54,922 bases of DNA from an uncultured Clostridium sp. (GTDB taxonomy: Bacteria > Bacillota > Clostridia > TANB77 > CAG-508), in NCBI GenBank assembly GCA_900554365.1, contig USGY01000007.1:1-54922 (forward strand), in the 5' to 3' direction. Every line of letters starts with the position of its first letter. The first letter of the stretch is position 1. The position numbers were made by a program, and so were the translations under genes. Shown here piece after piece: positions 8,971 to 16,486 of this stretch. The notes beneath the pieces are model-generated. The model saw only the letters and a list, made by a program, of their open reading frames with translations, did no database searches and was not told the DNA's origin.

Positions 8971-9225
8971 ATGGAATTCGATAAAACAATGAACTTTAAA
9001 GTAGAAAGAGAAGAAAATACAAAATGCCAAGAAATACTTAAAGATGTATATAAGGCATTAGTAGAAAAAGGATATAATCCAATAAATCAAATTGTTGGAT
9101 ATATATTATCAGGAGACCCAACATATATAACAAGTCATAATGACGCAAGAAATAAAATAAGAACAGTTGAAAGAGACGAATTACTTGAAAAAATGGTAAA
9201 AAAATATATAGGATTAGAAGACTAA
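8971..9225 (+). CDS. ireB: IreB family regulatory phosphoprotein (UPF0297)
   Basis: The 84-aa product matches IreB along its length, including DKTMNF near the N-terminus, GYNPINQIVGYILSGDPTYI and the YITSHNDAR segment. In enterococci IreB is phosphorylated by the PASTA kinase IreK on N-terminal threonines and affects cephalosporin resistance; the Thr in DKTM fits that site. The start has AAAGGAGG upstream. ruvX follows 3 bp after the stop, the usual Firmicutes order. Confidence 0.95.
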   Translation: MEFDKTMNFKVEREENTKCQEILKDVYKALVEKGYNPINQIVGYILSGDPTYITSHNDARNKIRTVERDELLEKMVKKYIGLED

Positions 9226-9228
9226 AAA

Positions 9229-9663
9229 ATGAGAATGTTAGGAATAGATTATGGAGAAGCTCGAGTTGGAATAGCAATTACTGACGAGTTAAACATAACC
9301 GTACAAGGATTAGAAACAATTCAAAGAAATGGTTCAGATAAAGTGGTATTAAGACGACTAGATGAAATATTCGAAAAATATAATAATGTAGATACAATAG
9401 TTGTTGGAATGCCACTAAATTTGAACGGAACAATATCAGAAAGAGCTAAAATAACAGAACAATTTGTCCATAAATTAAAATGCAAATATAATAAAATGAA
9501 AATAGAAACAATGGACGAAAGACTTACAACAGTTGAAGCACACAGGACAATGAACTTTCTAGATATAAAGAAAACAAAAAAAAGAGGAATAGTAGATACT
9601 ATTTCAGCTGTATATATTTTAGAAACATATTTAAATAAAATGAAAAATACTATTCAAAAATAG
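9229..9663 (+). CDS. ruvX: Putative pre-16S rRNA nuclease / Holliday junction resolvase RuvX (YqgF)
   Basis: The 144-aa RNase H-fold protein has LGIDYGEARVG at the N-terminus with the first catalytic Asp, VVGMPLNLNG in the middle and DERLTTVEA near residue 100. The family is implicated in processing the 5' end of 16S rRNA and was earlier proposed as a resolvase. It starts 3 bp after ireB and is translated with it. Confidence 0.95.
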   Translation: MRMLGIDYGEARVGIAITDELNITVQGLETIQRNGSDKVVLRRLDEIFEKYNNVDTIVVGMPLNLNGTISERAKITEQFVHKLKCKYNKMKIETMDERLTTVEAHRTMNFLDIKKTKKRGIVDTISAVYILETYLNKMKNTIQK

Positions 9664-9714
9664 TATAAAAAATGTTATTATAATTAAAAATATAAAAAAA
9701 TTGAAAGGAGAAAG

Positions 9715-10023
9715 ATGATGGAAGAAAACAATAACGAAGAATTAGACAATATTGTAATATTAAATGATGAGGAAGGAAACGAAGTAAAATTTGAATTCCT
9801 TGACTTAATCGAATTAGATAACGAGGAATATGTAGTATTATTACCAGTTACAGAAGAGGGAGAAGAAGAAGAAGGAGAAGTTGTAATCTTAAAAGTAGAA
9901 GATAACGATGACGACGAATCTGAAGAAGAATCTTATGTAAGTATTGATGATGAAGACACATTAAACAAAGTATTTGAAATGTTCAAAGAAAAATTCAAAG
10001 ATGATTTTGACTTTGTAGACTAA
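9715..10023 (+). CDS. DUF1292 family acidic protein
   Basis: This 102-aa, strongly acidic protein (long Glu/Asp runs) carries the family pattern IVILNDEEGNEVKFEFLD, then EYVVLLP and a C-terminal TLNKVFEMF segment. DUF1292 genes follow ruvX in many Clostridia and Bacilli, but their function is unknown. Two adjacent ATGs exist; the first is 3 nt upstream of the second, both behind GAAAGGAG. A terminator follows. Confidence 0.9.
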   Translation: MMEENNNEELDNIVILNDEEGNEVKFEFLDLIELDNEEYVVLLPVTEEGEEEEGEVVILKVEDNDDDESEEESYVSIDDEDTLNKVFEMFKEKFKDDFDFVD

Positions 10024-10030
10024 TTAAAGT

Positions 10031-10076
10031 AAAAAGGTAAAGGAGAGAATAAGCATTCATACCTTTACCTTTTTTA
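10031..10076 (+). terminator. Terminator after the ireB-ruvX-DUF1292 operon
   Basis: A perfect 13-bp inverted repeat (10031-10043 with 10062-10074) begins with an A-run and ends in a T-run. Confidence 0.85.
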
Positions 10077-10108
10077 TATAATAAATAATAACAGAGAGGG
10101 GAAAACAA

Positions 10109-10594
10109 ATGAAGAAATTTTCAACATGGCTATTAGTAATGTTTATGGTAATATTTTGGATACTTAGAATTATTGTAGCATTATCATATGAAATGAAATG
10201 GGATTTTGGAGGATTAGTTCCACTAAATATAAATATGGAAATTCCATTATTGTTTATAGCTTTATTATGTATGATATTAGTAGTAAAAAGAAAAATCATA
10301 GGAGCTTTACTATATTTACTATCATATGGAATGTATTTTGGAGTAGATGTAGTAAATAACATTCAAAATATATTATCAGCAATGGAAGGATCATTAGACA
10401 TTAATGCATATATGAATTTATTTATGTCATTTATAGGTGTAATACTTCCAATATCAGTAATGTTCGATTTATTATTAGACAAAAACAGAAAAGCTCATCC
10501 AAAGGATAAAAAAACAGATTGGTTCTATACCAACGAAAAATTTGACCGAAAATTGGACGATAGAGCAGATAAAAACAATTATAGAAATTACTAA
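10109..10594 (+). CDS. Four-helix membrane protein, unknown function
   Basis: The 161-aa product has four predicted membrane helices (about residues 5-27, 44-60, 64-84 and 101-122). A hydrophilic tail rich in Lys, Asp and Asn follows, with DWFYTNEKFDRKLDDR. The conserved look of that tail suggests a real family, but I cannot name it. GAGAGGGG lies upstream of the ATG, and terminator hairpins flank the gene on both sides, so it is probably transcribed alone. Confidence 0.72.
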   Translation: MKKFSTWLLVMFMVIFWILRIIVALSYEMKWDFGGLVPLNINMEIPLLFIALLCMILVVKRKIIGALLYLLSYGMYFGVDVVNNIQNILSAMEGSLDINAYMNLFMSFIGVILPISVMFDLLLDKNRKAHPKDKKTDWFYTNEKFDRKLDDRADKNNYRNY

Positions 10595-10596
10595 AG

Positions 10597-10618
10597 AAAA
10601 GGCAGAAATGCCTTTTTA
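10597..10618 (+). terminator. Short terminator hairpin
   Basis: An 8-bp stem AAAAGGCA/TGCCTTTT with a GAAA tetraloop directly follows the membrane protein's stop codon. Confidence 0.75.
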
Positions 10619-10647
10619 TTAAAAATAAATAAAATAGAGGAAAATAT

Positions 10648-11547
10648 ATGTTACATAAAATGAAATTAAATGAAAGTCCATTTGAAAGAATAAAGAATGG
10701 AACAAAAACAATTGAATTTAGGTTATATGATGAAAAAAGGCAGAAAATAGAAATTGGAGATAAAATAGAATTTTCAAAAGTGCCAGATATGCAAGAAAAA
10801 TTAGTTGTTGATGTTATTGATTTATATAAAGAAAAGTCTTTTGAAAAGCTGTTTGAAAAATTATATTCAAATAAAGAAGAAATAAAAAGAAAAACAGAAT
10901 ATATGTCTCAAATATATTCTAAAGAAAAAGAACAACAGTATGGTGTTATTGGAATTAAAATTAAAATAAATATAGATAATTTAAGAGAAAGCATCAAAAA
11001 GTTTGTACCATATAATGAGCAAGAAGAAGTTGATAAAAAAATAATGTTAAAATATATTAATGATTTTGATGATACATTAACAAGACAAAATGAATATGGA
11101 CATTTTACTAGCTCTGCATTTGTTCTTAATAAAGAAAGAACAAAAATTTTAATGATATATCACAAAATATATAACTCATGGGCATGGGTAGGAGGACATA
11201 GTGATGGAGACAGTGACCTTTTATATGTTGCCATGAAAGAAGCCAAAGAGGAAACAGGAATAAAAAATGTTATTCCAATTTCTAAAGACATTTATTCACT
11301 AGAATTAATGACAGTAAATGGACATGAAAAAAGAGGAAAATATGTTGGATCACATATTCACCTTAATGTCACATATTTATTAGAAGCTGATGAAAATGAA
11401 GAAATACATATAAAAGAAGATGAAAATAGTGGCGTAAAATGGATTCCAATTAATGAATTCTTAAATAAATCATCAGAGATTTGGGTAAAAGATAGAGTTT
11501 ATGCTAAAATATTAGACAAAATGAAAAAAGACAAAATTATAAATTAA
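10648..11547 (+). CDS. ASCH domain-Nudix hydrolase fusion
   Basis: This is a 299-aa two-domain protein. Residues 1-112 are an ASCH domain (KLNESPFERIKNGTKTIEFR, then KIEIGDKIEFSK), a PUA-like fold linked to RNA or modified-base recognition. Residues about 120-290 are a Nudix hydrolase. The Nudix box runs from GGHSDGDSD to KEAKEETGI; the last part is intact, but the first conserved Glu is replaced by Ser and the Arg by Lys. Related stand-alone Nudix proteins clean up nucleotide metabolites; the substrate here is unknown. A TTG-started membrane-protein gene follows 34 bp downstream. Confidence 0.82.
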   Translation: MLHKMKLNESPFERIKNGTKTIEFRLYDEKRQKIEIGDKIEFSKVPDMQEKLVVDVIDLYKEKSFEKLFEKLYSNKEEIKRKTEYMSQIYSKEKEQQYGVIGIKIKINIDNLRESIKKFVPYNEQEEVDKKIMLKYINDFDDTLTRQNEYGHFTSSAFVLNKERTKILMIYHKIYNSWAWVGGHSDGDSDLLYVAMKEAKEETGIKNVIPISKDIYSLELMTVNGHEKRGKYVGSHIHLNVTYLLEADENEEIHIKEDENSGVKWIPINEFLNKSSEIWVKDRVYAKILDKMKKDKIIN

Positions 11548-11581
11548 GGTGAAAGATAGCTCTATATAGGAGGCAAATAAA

Positions 11582-12376
11582 TTGAAAAAAATAAAGTTAT
11601 CTTTAAAAATATTTTTAACAATTTTCTTGATTTTAATAACAACTAGTTTCATTGCTGAAAATATTGTTATCAAAACAGTTACAAGTAATATAATTTCTAA
11701 AAAAGTATCAGGATATTTACTAGATAAAATTGTCTATGATGTTGATATCGATGAATTAGGTAAAATAGAAAATAACATTAGAAAAAGTAATATAACAGAA
11801 AAAATAACTGCTAAATTTATTGATGTAGCAATAAAAAACATTGTTAATAATCAAATTGAAAATTTTGAAATAGAGAATGAAATCAATGAATTAGTAAAAA
11901 AATACATGCCTGAAAATATGTCAGAAGAAAAAATTCAAACCATAAGAAATTATGCCACAAAAAACATAACAAATATGGAAAAAAGAATGCAAAATGATTT
12001 AGTTGGTGGATTTGGAACTTATTATACAGCAATATTAAAAATTTATTATATATTTACAAATCTATATTTTAGAATTATTTTGCTTATATTAATAATAGGA
12101 TGTATAATTTCTTTATATTTTATAGAAAAAATCAAATTAATAAAAACTATGAGAATAATATGCTTTGTTTTAGCAATATATATGATTATAATTTTTATGG
12201 CTATAAATTTGCTTTCAAATATTATTGATCAAACATTGGCTGGAGGCAGATTACAGCAAATTGATTGTAATTCAGTAATATTTTTAATTGCTATTACTTT
12301 GGCTATTAGCATTTTGCTATTTACAGTGGAAAAAATTAAATTTAAGGATGAGAATAAAAGTGGATTTAAAAATTAA
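11582..12376 (+). CDS. Membrane protein with N-terminal signal anchor, unknown function
   Basis: Translation probably starts at TTG 11582, since ATAGGAGG lies 8 nt upstream. The 264-aa product has an N-terminal hydrophobic segment (about 8-26). A helical, probably extracytoplasmic region rich in Ile, Asn and Glu follows (about 35-145). Three membrane helices then follow (about 155-180, 188-212 and 225-248). No motif is recognisable. The Nudix gene downstream starts inside its 3' end, so the two are translationally coupled. Confidence 0.68.
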   Translation: MKKIKLSLKIFLTIFLILITTSFIAENIVIKTVTSNIISKKVSGYLLDKIVYDVDIDELGKIENNIRKSNITEKITAKFIDVAIKNIVNNQIENFEIENEINELVKKYMPENMSEEKIQTIRNYATKNITNMEKRMQNDLVGGFGTYYTAILKIYYIFTNLYFRIILLILIIGCIISLYFIEKIKLIKTMRIICFVLAIYMIIIFMAINLLSNIIDQTLAGGRLQQIDCNSVIFLIAITLAISILLFTVEKIKFKDENKSGFKN

Positions 12377-12845
12377 AACAGAAACTGAAGAATTCCATGG
12401 AAGAACATGTGGAATAATTAAACAAGAGGATAAGTTTTTGATTATGAGAGTAAATAAAACATCATATTACCACATACCAGGAGGACACATTGAAATAGGA
12501 GAAGATTCAAAACAAGCAGTTATCCGTGAAATAAAAGAAGAAATTGGCTGTAATGTAAAAAAAGCAAATTTATTTGCAATACAAGAAAACTTTTGGACAA
12601 GAAATAATAAAAAATGTCATGGAATAGAGTTTTATTATATGATAGAACCTGAGCAAAAATTAAAAATGGAAGATCAAGAAAAGCTTGAAATAGACAAAGG
12701 TGAAGAAAAATTGTTAGAATTAAAATGGGTTACTTTGGAAGAATTGAAAAGTATAGATTTAAGACCAACTAATATAAGAAATATGATTATAAATAAAGAG
12801 TACTTAAATGGATTAACACATATTATAGAAAGAGATTCTAAATAA
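12348..12845 (+). CDS. Nudix hydrolase
   Basis: The product is about 165 aa with a complete Nudix box (GGHIEIGEDS through REIKEEIGC), so the Mg2+-binding glutamates are present. The family cleaves nucleoside diphosphate-linked compounds. The start is uncertain: ATG 12348 has AAGG very close, while in-frame GTG 12360 is better spaced from AAGGATGAGA. Both overlap the 3' end of the preceding membrane-protein gene. The longer frame reaching back to 12288 is hydrophobic out-of-frame sequence and was not used. A UDG-like gene follows after 23 bp. Confidence 0.85.
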   Translation: MRIKVDLKIKTETEEFHGRTCGIIKQEDKFLIMRVNKTSYYHIPGGHIEIGEDSKQAVIREIKEEIGCNVKKANLFAIQENFWTRNNKKCHGIEFYYMIEPEQKLKMEDQEKLEIDKGEEKLLELKWVTLEELKSIDLRPTNIRNMIINKEYLNGLTHIIERDSK

Positions 12846-12868
12846 GAAAGTATAAAGGAAATAAAATT

Positions 12869-13543
12869 ATGAAAATAAATGAATTAAATTTAAAATATGA
12901 TAAATTGCAATTACAATATGGAGCAAAAGAATTAACATCAATATATAATGGAGGATGTACATGCAATCCCGATTTTTGTTTTGTTTTTATGAATCCTACA
13001 GGAAAAAATATTGCATCAGATCCAAATTGGAAAGGTAGAAGGTCACCATGGATTGGAACTAAAAATATATGGAAATTATTTCATAAAATAGGTCTACTTG
13101 ATGAAAAAATCTATAATGAAATTATGAAAAAAAAGCCTCAAGAGTGGGATGAAAAATTTGCAGATTTAGTATATGAAAATGTAGAAGAACACAAATATTT
13201 TATAACTAATTTAGGAAAATGTACGCAGTTAGATGCAAGAGTATTACCCAATTCAGTTTATAGCCAATATTTAGATCTATTATGTAAAGAAATAGAAATA
13301 ATCAAGCCAAAAACAATTATAACATTTGGAAATCAAGTAAGTTCTATTTTTTTAAACAAAAATATATCAGTATCTCAATGTAGAAAGCAAAACTTTTTAA
13401 AGAATATAGCAGGTATTGAATATAAAGTATATCCAGTTTATTATCCTATTGGAAATGGAATGATGAATATAGACAAAGCAATAGAAGATTTGAATTACAT
13501 CATAAAAACAAATACAATGGAAATTAATAAATATAAACTATAA
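12869..13543 (+). CDS. Uracil-DNA glycosylase superfamily protein
   Basis: The 224-aa product shows the UDG-fold pattern. An N-terminal strand leads into FVFMNPTGKN, with an Asn after the first strand. WIGTKNIWKLFHKIGLLD and FITNLGKC follow, then a strand with TIITFGNQV, and finally VYPVYYPIGNG in the place of the C-terminal His-containing loop. Family members excise uracil from DNA, but this subgroup is divergent and its substrate is unknown. Cys residues near the N-terminus (GGCTC) could suggest a metal or Fe-S site. It lies in a run of nucleotide-handling genes. Confidence 0.75.
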   Translation: MKINELNLKYDKLQLQYGAKELTSIYNGGCTCNPDFCFVFMNPTGKNIASDPNWKGRRSPWIGTKNIWKLFHKIGLLDEKIYNEIMKKKPQEWDEKFADLVYENVEEHKYFITNLGKCTQLDARVLPNSVYSQYLDLLCKEIEIIKPKTIITFGNQVSSIFLNKNISVSQCRKQNFLKNIAGIEYKVYPVYYPIGNGMMNIDKAIEDLNYIIKTNTMEINKYKL

Positions 13544-13556
13544 AGGAAATAAAATC

Positions 13557-14165
13557 ATGAAAATAAAACAACAAAAGCAAATAAAAAAATTTTTAATTGA
13601 AGAATTTGGTGAGAATGAAGGAAATTTATTATTTGACAAGCAAGAAACAATACTTAACCAAATTATAAAAAACACAAAAAATAAGTCAAAAAATAAGTCA
13701 AAAAATAAGTCAAAAAATCAAATGAAAACACTTATTCAAACAATTCTTCCTCGAATAGCATTATATAAAGCTATGTTAAAATATGGTTTATCTGACGAGC
13801 AACTATATCAACATATGAAAAAATATATGATTGATATAGTTGCAAAACAAAAGCATTTGTTTACATCAAAAATGGAATCAATACCAGGATTTTATTCACT
13901 TTACAGCAATATATTTCTTAAAATTGTGCATACAAGTGATTTATGGGAAAGTGTACAAAATAGAGGTGAAAATTATTTCGATGTAACAATGAAAAAATGC
14001 CTTTGGCACACTGCATGTGTAGAAAATAATTGTGAAAAGTTATGCCATCTTTTTTGTGATGTTGATAACGTAACGTATGAAGGATTAAAAAAGATAGGTT
14101 TTAGACGAACTCAAACTTTGGGGTACGGCGGAAATTGTTGTGATTTTCATTTTTATAAAAAATAA
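13557..14165 (+). CDS. ATC hydrolase-like protein (L-2-amino-thiazoline-4-carboxylate hydrolase family)
   Basis: The 202-aa product matches this family best in its C-terminal half: HTACVENNCEKLCHLFCDVD, then TYEGLKKIGFRRTQTLG and GGNCCDFHFYKK, with several conserved Cys and His residues. The N-terminal half is helical, with LPRIALYKAML. Characterised members act in conversion of aminothiazoline carboxylate to cysteine, but most are untested. The Lys/Asn/Ser-rich insert near residues 40-55 is coded by a 12-bp tandem repeat. AAAGGA lies before the ATG. Confidence 0.72.
   Translation: MKIKQQKQIKKFLIEEFGENEGNLLFDKQETILNQIIKNTKNKSKNKSKNKSKNQMKTLIQTILPRIALYKAMLKYGLSDEQLYQHMKKYMIDIVAKQKHLFTSKMESIPGFYSLYSNIFLKIVHTSDLWESVQNRGENYFDVTMKKCLWHTACVENNCEKLCHLFCDVDNVTYEGLKKIGFRRTQTLGYGGNCCDFHFYKK
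13681..13716 (+). repeat. 12-bp tandem repeat inside a coding region
   Basis: Three perfect copies of ATAAGTCAAAAA follow one another in frame and encode NKSK repeats in the ATC-hydrolase-like protein. Copy number could vary by slippage without breaking the frame. Confidence 0.9.
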
Positions 14166-14192
14166 TTATTATATTGCATGGAGGAAGATAAA

Positions 14193-14501
14193 TTGAAAAT
14201 AGTAACATTATGTGGAAGTCTAAAATTTCAAAAAGAGATGATGACAGTTGCAGAAAAAATGGCATTAGAAGGCTATTGTATTCTTACCCCAGTATATTTT
14301 GTATCAGAGAAAATGGATATAACTAAAGAGCAATTAATAAAATTGAAAGAGGCACATTTTAAAAGAATAGAATTATCTGATGTTATATTAGTAGTAAATA
14401 TAAATAATTATATTGGAGATAGTACAAAAGGAGAAATAGATTATGCAAAAAAATTAGGTAAAGAAATTATATATTATACCAATTTAATTGAAAACCAATA
14501 G
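14193..14501 (+). CDS. Nucleoside 2-deoxyribosyltransferase-like Rossmann protein
   Basis: I prefer TTG 14193 because GGAGGA lies 7 nt upstream; an ATG at 14178 overlaps that ribosome site. The product is about 102 aa: KIVTLCGSLKFQKEM at the N-terminus, ILTPVYF, a helical middle, LSDVILVVNI, then STKGEIDYAKKLGKEIIYY. This is the pattern of small DUF4406 or deoxyribosyltransferase-like proteins, with the conserved Glu in KGEIDYA. The substrate is unknown. The context (Nudix, UDG-like) fits nucleotide salvage or sanitation. Confidence 0.68.
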   Translation: MKIVTLCGSLKFQKEMMTVAEKMALEGYCILTPVYFVSEKMDITKEQLIKLKEAHFKRIELSDVILVVNINNYIGDSTKGEIDYAKKLGKEIIYYTNLIENQ

Positions 14502-14531
14502 GGTAACAAAATACAATTTATAAAAAAGAAA

Positions 14532-14714
14532 GTGAAAAATATGGATATGTATCAAAAAAGAAAACAAAGAAAAGAAGCAAAAAATAATAAACAAGAAAGC
14601 GTATCAAAAGCAGCTATCAACTGGGTGAGACGGATTTATGGAAAACTTCCTAAAAGCATTGAAAATACAGACATTCTTACTTTAAATATATTACATATTT
14701 TGATAAAACTTTAA
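14532..14714 (+). CDS. Small basic ORF containing an in-frame CGG codon
   Basis: GTG 14532 (or ATG 14541/14547) follows a GA-rich site. The frame gives up to 60 aa: a very basic N-terminal half rich in Lys, Arg and Gln, then AINWVRR and a hydrophobic end. An in-frame CGG at 14631-14633 is followed by A, the same CGGA arrangement as at the two gene breaks in priA and the ABC permease. A +1 step there would give a different 16-residue end, stopping at 14685. I cannot tell which reading is real, or whether this is a gene remnant. Confidence 0.35.
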   Translation: MKNMDMYQKRKQRKEAKNNKQESVSKAAINWVRRIYGKLPKSIENTDILTLNILHILIKL

Positions 14715-14729
14715 TATTGGAGAAAATAT

Positions 14730-14828
14730 ATGGATGAAGATATAAAAAATAGATATGGAGAAGAATCAAAAACATATTGTGATGCAAAAATTTTAATAGA
14801 AAAATTGAGAGGTAATTATAATGGATAA
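14730..14828 (+). CDS. Small 32-aa ORF overlapping cutA
   Basis: ATG 14730 has TTGGAG upstream and the frame ends at 14828, overlapping the CutA start by 8 nt. The product is hydrophilic and helical. It may be a leader peptide coupling translation to cutA or the remnant of a larger gene. Evidence is limited to the ribosome site and the overlap. Confidence 0.35.
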   Translation: MDEDIKNRYGEESKTYCDAKILIEKLRGNYNG

Positions 14829-15135
14829 ATATATTATAGTAACGACACTTTGCAATAAGGAAGAAATAGCAAATAAGATTATAGATACATTATTGGAAAA
14901 GAAACTTATAGTTGGAAGCCAAGTGACTAAAGTTCATTCAAAATATTGGTGGAATAATAAATTAGAAGAATGTGATGAATACAAATTAGAATTTAGAACA
15001 AAAGAGACTATATTCAATGAAATAGAAAATGAAATTAAACAAATACATGACTATGAAGTTGCAGAAATATCATATTATGAAATAAAAAATGCAAGTAAAG
15101 AGTTTTTTGATTGGATAGATAAAAACATATTATAA
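14821..15135 (+). CDS. cutA: CutA family divalent-ion tolerance protein
   Basis: The 104-aa product follows the CutA1 fold: IIVTTLCNKEEIANKIIDTL, LIVGSQVTKVHSKYWWNN in place of the usual C-x-x-x-x-x-S-x-Y-x-W strand, and a C-terminal EISYYEI strand. CutA forms very stable trimers; it was linked to copper tolerance in E. coli, but its molecular role is unclear. GAGAGGT precedes the ATG. Confidence 0.85.
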   Translation: MDKYIIVTTLCNKEEIANKIIDTLLEKKLIVGSQVTKVHSKYWWNNKLEECDEYKLEFRTKETIFNEIENEIKQIHDYEVAEISYYEIKNASKEFFDWIDKNIL

Positions 15136-15206
15136 ATTTTAAAGGTATCGAATCCGAGACCTTTGAAAACAAAATTAGAGAAAGAATGCTTAAGATTAAT
15201 ATAAAT

Positions 15207-15222
15207 CCGTCGAATTCGACGG
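15207..15222. promoter_or_regulatory. 16-bp perfect GC-rich palindrome
   Basis: CCGTCGAATTCGACGG is a perfect palindrome, unusually GC-rich for this window, 38 bp before the BRO-N gene. It could be an operator for that gene's product or a site left by a mobile element. Confidence 0.5.
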
Positions 15223-15259
15223 GATACGCGTAATGAATAAATTAGGAAGGAGGAATTTT

Positions 15260-16123
15260 ATGGATAATAACAAAATAGAAACGATTTCAAATCTCTTTGA
15301 AGATAAGGAAATTAGAAGTGTATGGGATTCTGAAAAAGAAGAATATTTTTTTAGTGTTGTAGATGTTATAAGTGCATTAACAGATAGTAATATTCCAAGA
15401 AATTATTGGAGTGATTTGAAAAGAAAGTTAAAATCTGAAGGAAGTGAACTGCACGAAAATATCGTGCAGTTGAAAATGAAAGCACAAGATGGAAAAATGA
15501 GAGAAACAGACACTTTGGATACAAAAGGAATTTTTAGACTTATTGAATCTGTTCCAAGTAGCAAAGCAGAACCTTTTAAAGTTTGGCTTGCAAATTTAGG
15601 TAGTGAGAGAATTGATGAAGTATTTGATCCAGAAATTGCAGTTAATAGAGCAGTGCAATATTATCGTAATAAAGGATATAATGATGAATGGATAAAAGCA
15701 AGATTAAATGGTATTGTAGATAGATTTAAACTTACTGATGTTTGGAAAGAGGGAGGAATAACTAAGCCAATTGAATATGCACTTTTAACAAATGAAATAT
15801 ATAAAGGATGGTCTGGAATGAAAGCTAGTGAGTATAAAAAGTTAAAAGGACTTAGGAAAGAATCTTTAAGAGATAATATGACAGATATAGAAGTGGCACT
15901 TACTAATATAGGAGAGATCGCAACAAGAGATATAGCAAGAGAAGAACATCCACAGGGATTAAAAGAAAATTTAAATGTTGCTAAGCGTGGTGGAGGAGTT
16001 GCAAAAGGAGCAAAAGATTTATATGATAAGGAAACTAAAAAATCTGCCATATCTAAAAGTAATAGTTTAAATTATAAATATATAGAAGAACAAAAACAAA
16101 TTGAAGAAAAAAAAGGTAAATAA
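15260..16123 (+). CDS. BRO-N domain protein (phage antirepressor-like)
   Basis: ATG 15260 is preceded by GGAAGGAGG and was chosen over ATG 15233. The product is 287 aa. Its N-terminal third is BRO-N-like: EIRSVWDSEKEEYFFSVVDV, then YWSDLKRKL and GIFRLIESVPS. The second half has KGWSGMKASEYKKLKGL, ARDI-type and HPQGLKENL patterns and ends in a Lys-rich tail. BRO-N domains bind DNA and are typical of phage antirepressors and related chromosomal regulators. It stands alone here with no other phage gene, so it may be a phage relic or a stand-alone regulator. Confidence 0.8.
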   Translation: MDNNKIETISNLFEDKEIRSVWDSEKEEYFFSVVDVISALTDSNIPRNYWSDLKRKLKSEGSELHENIVQLKMKAQDGKMRETDTLDTKGIFRLIESVPSSKAEPFKVWLANLGSERIDEVFDPEIAVNRAVQYYRNKGYNDEWIKARLNGIVDRFKLTDVWKEGGITKPIEYALLTNEIYKGWSGMKASEYKKLKGLRKESLRDNMTDIEVALTNIGEIATRDIAREEHPQGLKENLNVAKRGGGVAKGAKDLYDKETKKSAISKSNSLNYKYIEEQKQIEEKKGK

Positions 16124-16185
16124 TATGGCTGAAAATATTATCAATAAAGGAAAGAGTTGATAATGTTTCGGAAACAGTGCCATAA

Positions 16186-16461
16186 ATTTATAATTTATAT
16201 TTAAACATATATAAAATAAACTGTGACTATACATATACAGATGCTGGGACAATATGCGAATATGCAGAGCATATAAATGAGGGCATTGATTTAAATTATC
16301 AACGAAAATATAATAAAGACAAATTTTTATTAATTAAGGAAATAAATGATAGACAAGCAATAAAAATAGATAAATTGAATAGAAAGTATATTTTTGATTT
16401 AATAAATATGATATATTTAAATAAAGATGGCTCAATAAAAATAGAGTTTAAAAGAAAATAA
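16186..16461 (+). pseudogene. 3' remnant of an unknown gene
   Basis: An open frame of 91 codons runs from just after a TAA at 16183 to a stop at 16459-16461 but has no ATG, GTG or TTG start in a sensible place. Its coding look is good (ending near IKIEFKRK, with IDKLNRKYIFDL). The sequence from 16124 to 16185 holds only very short frames. I read this as the C-terminal part of a gene whose 5' end was lost, perhaps when the neighbouring BRO-N gene arrived. The family is not recognised. Confidence 0.5.
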
Positions 16462-16486
16462 TTAAATTATAAAGTAGGTGAGTAAA

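Noticed and set aside
12288..12347. Upstream extension of the Nudix gene with a hydrophobic start
   Set aside because: It lies inside the preceding membrane-protein gene, has no ribosome site, and the Nudix fold begins later.
13681..13716. Short CRISPR-like repeat
   Set aside because: The 12-bp units are contiguous with no spacers and are in frame within a gene.
16163..16204. Tiny frame with CGG as third codon (ATG TTT CGG)
   Set aside because: Neither the zero frame nor a +1 step joins it to the neighbouring 91-codon remnant; it is probably noncoding.
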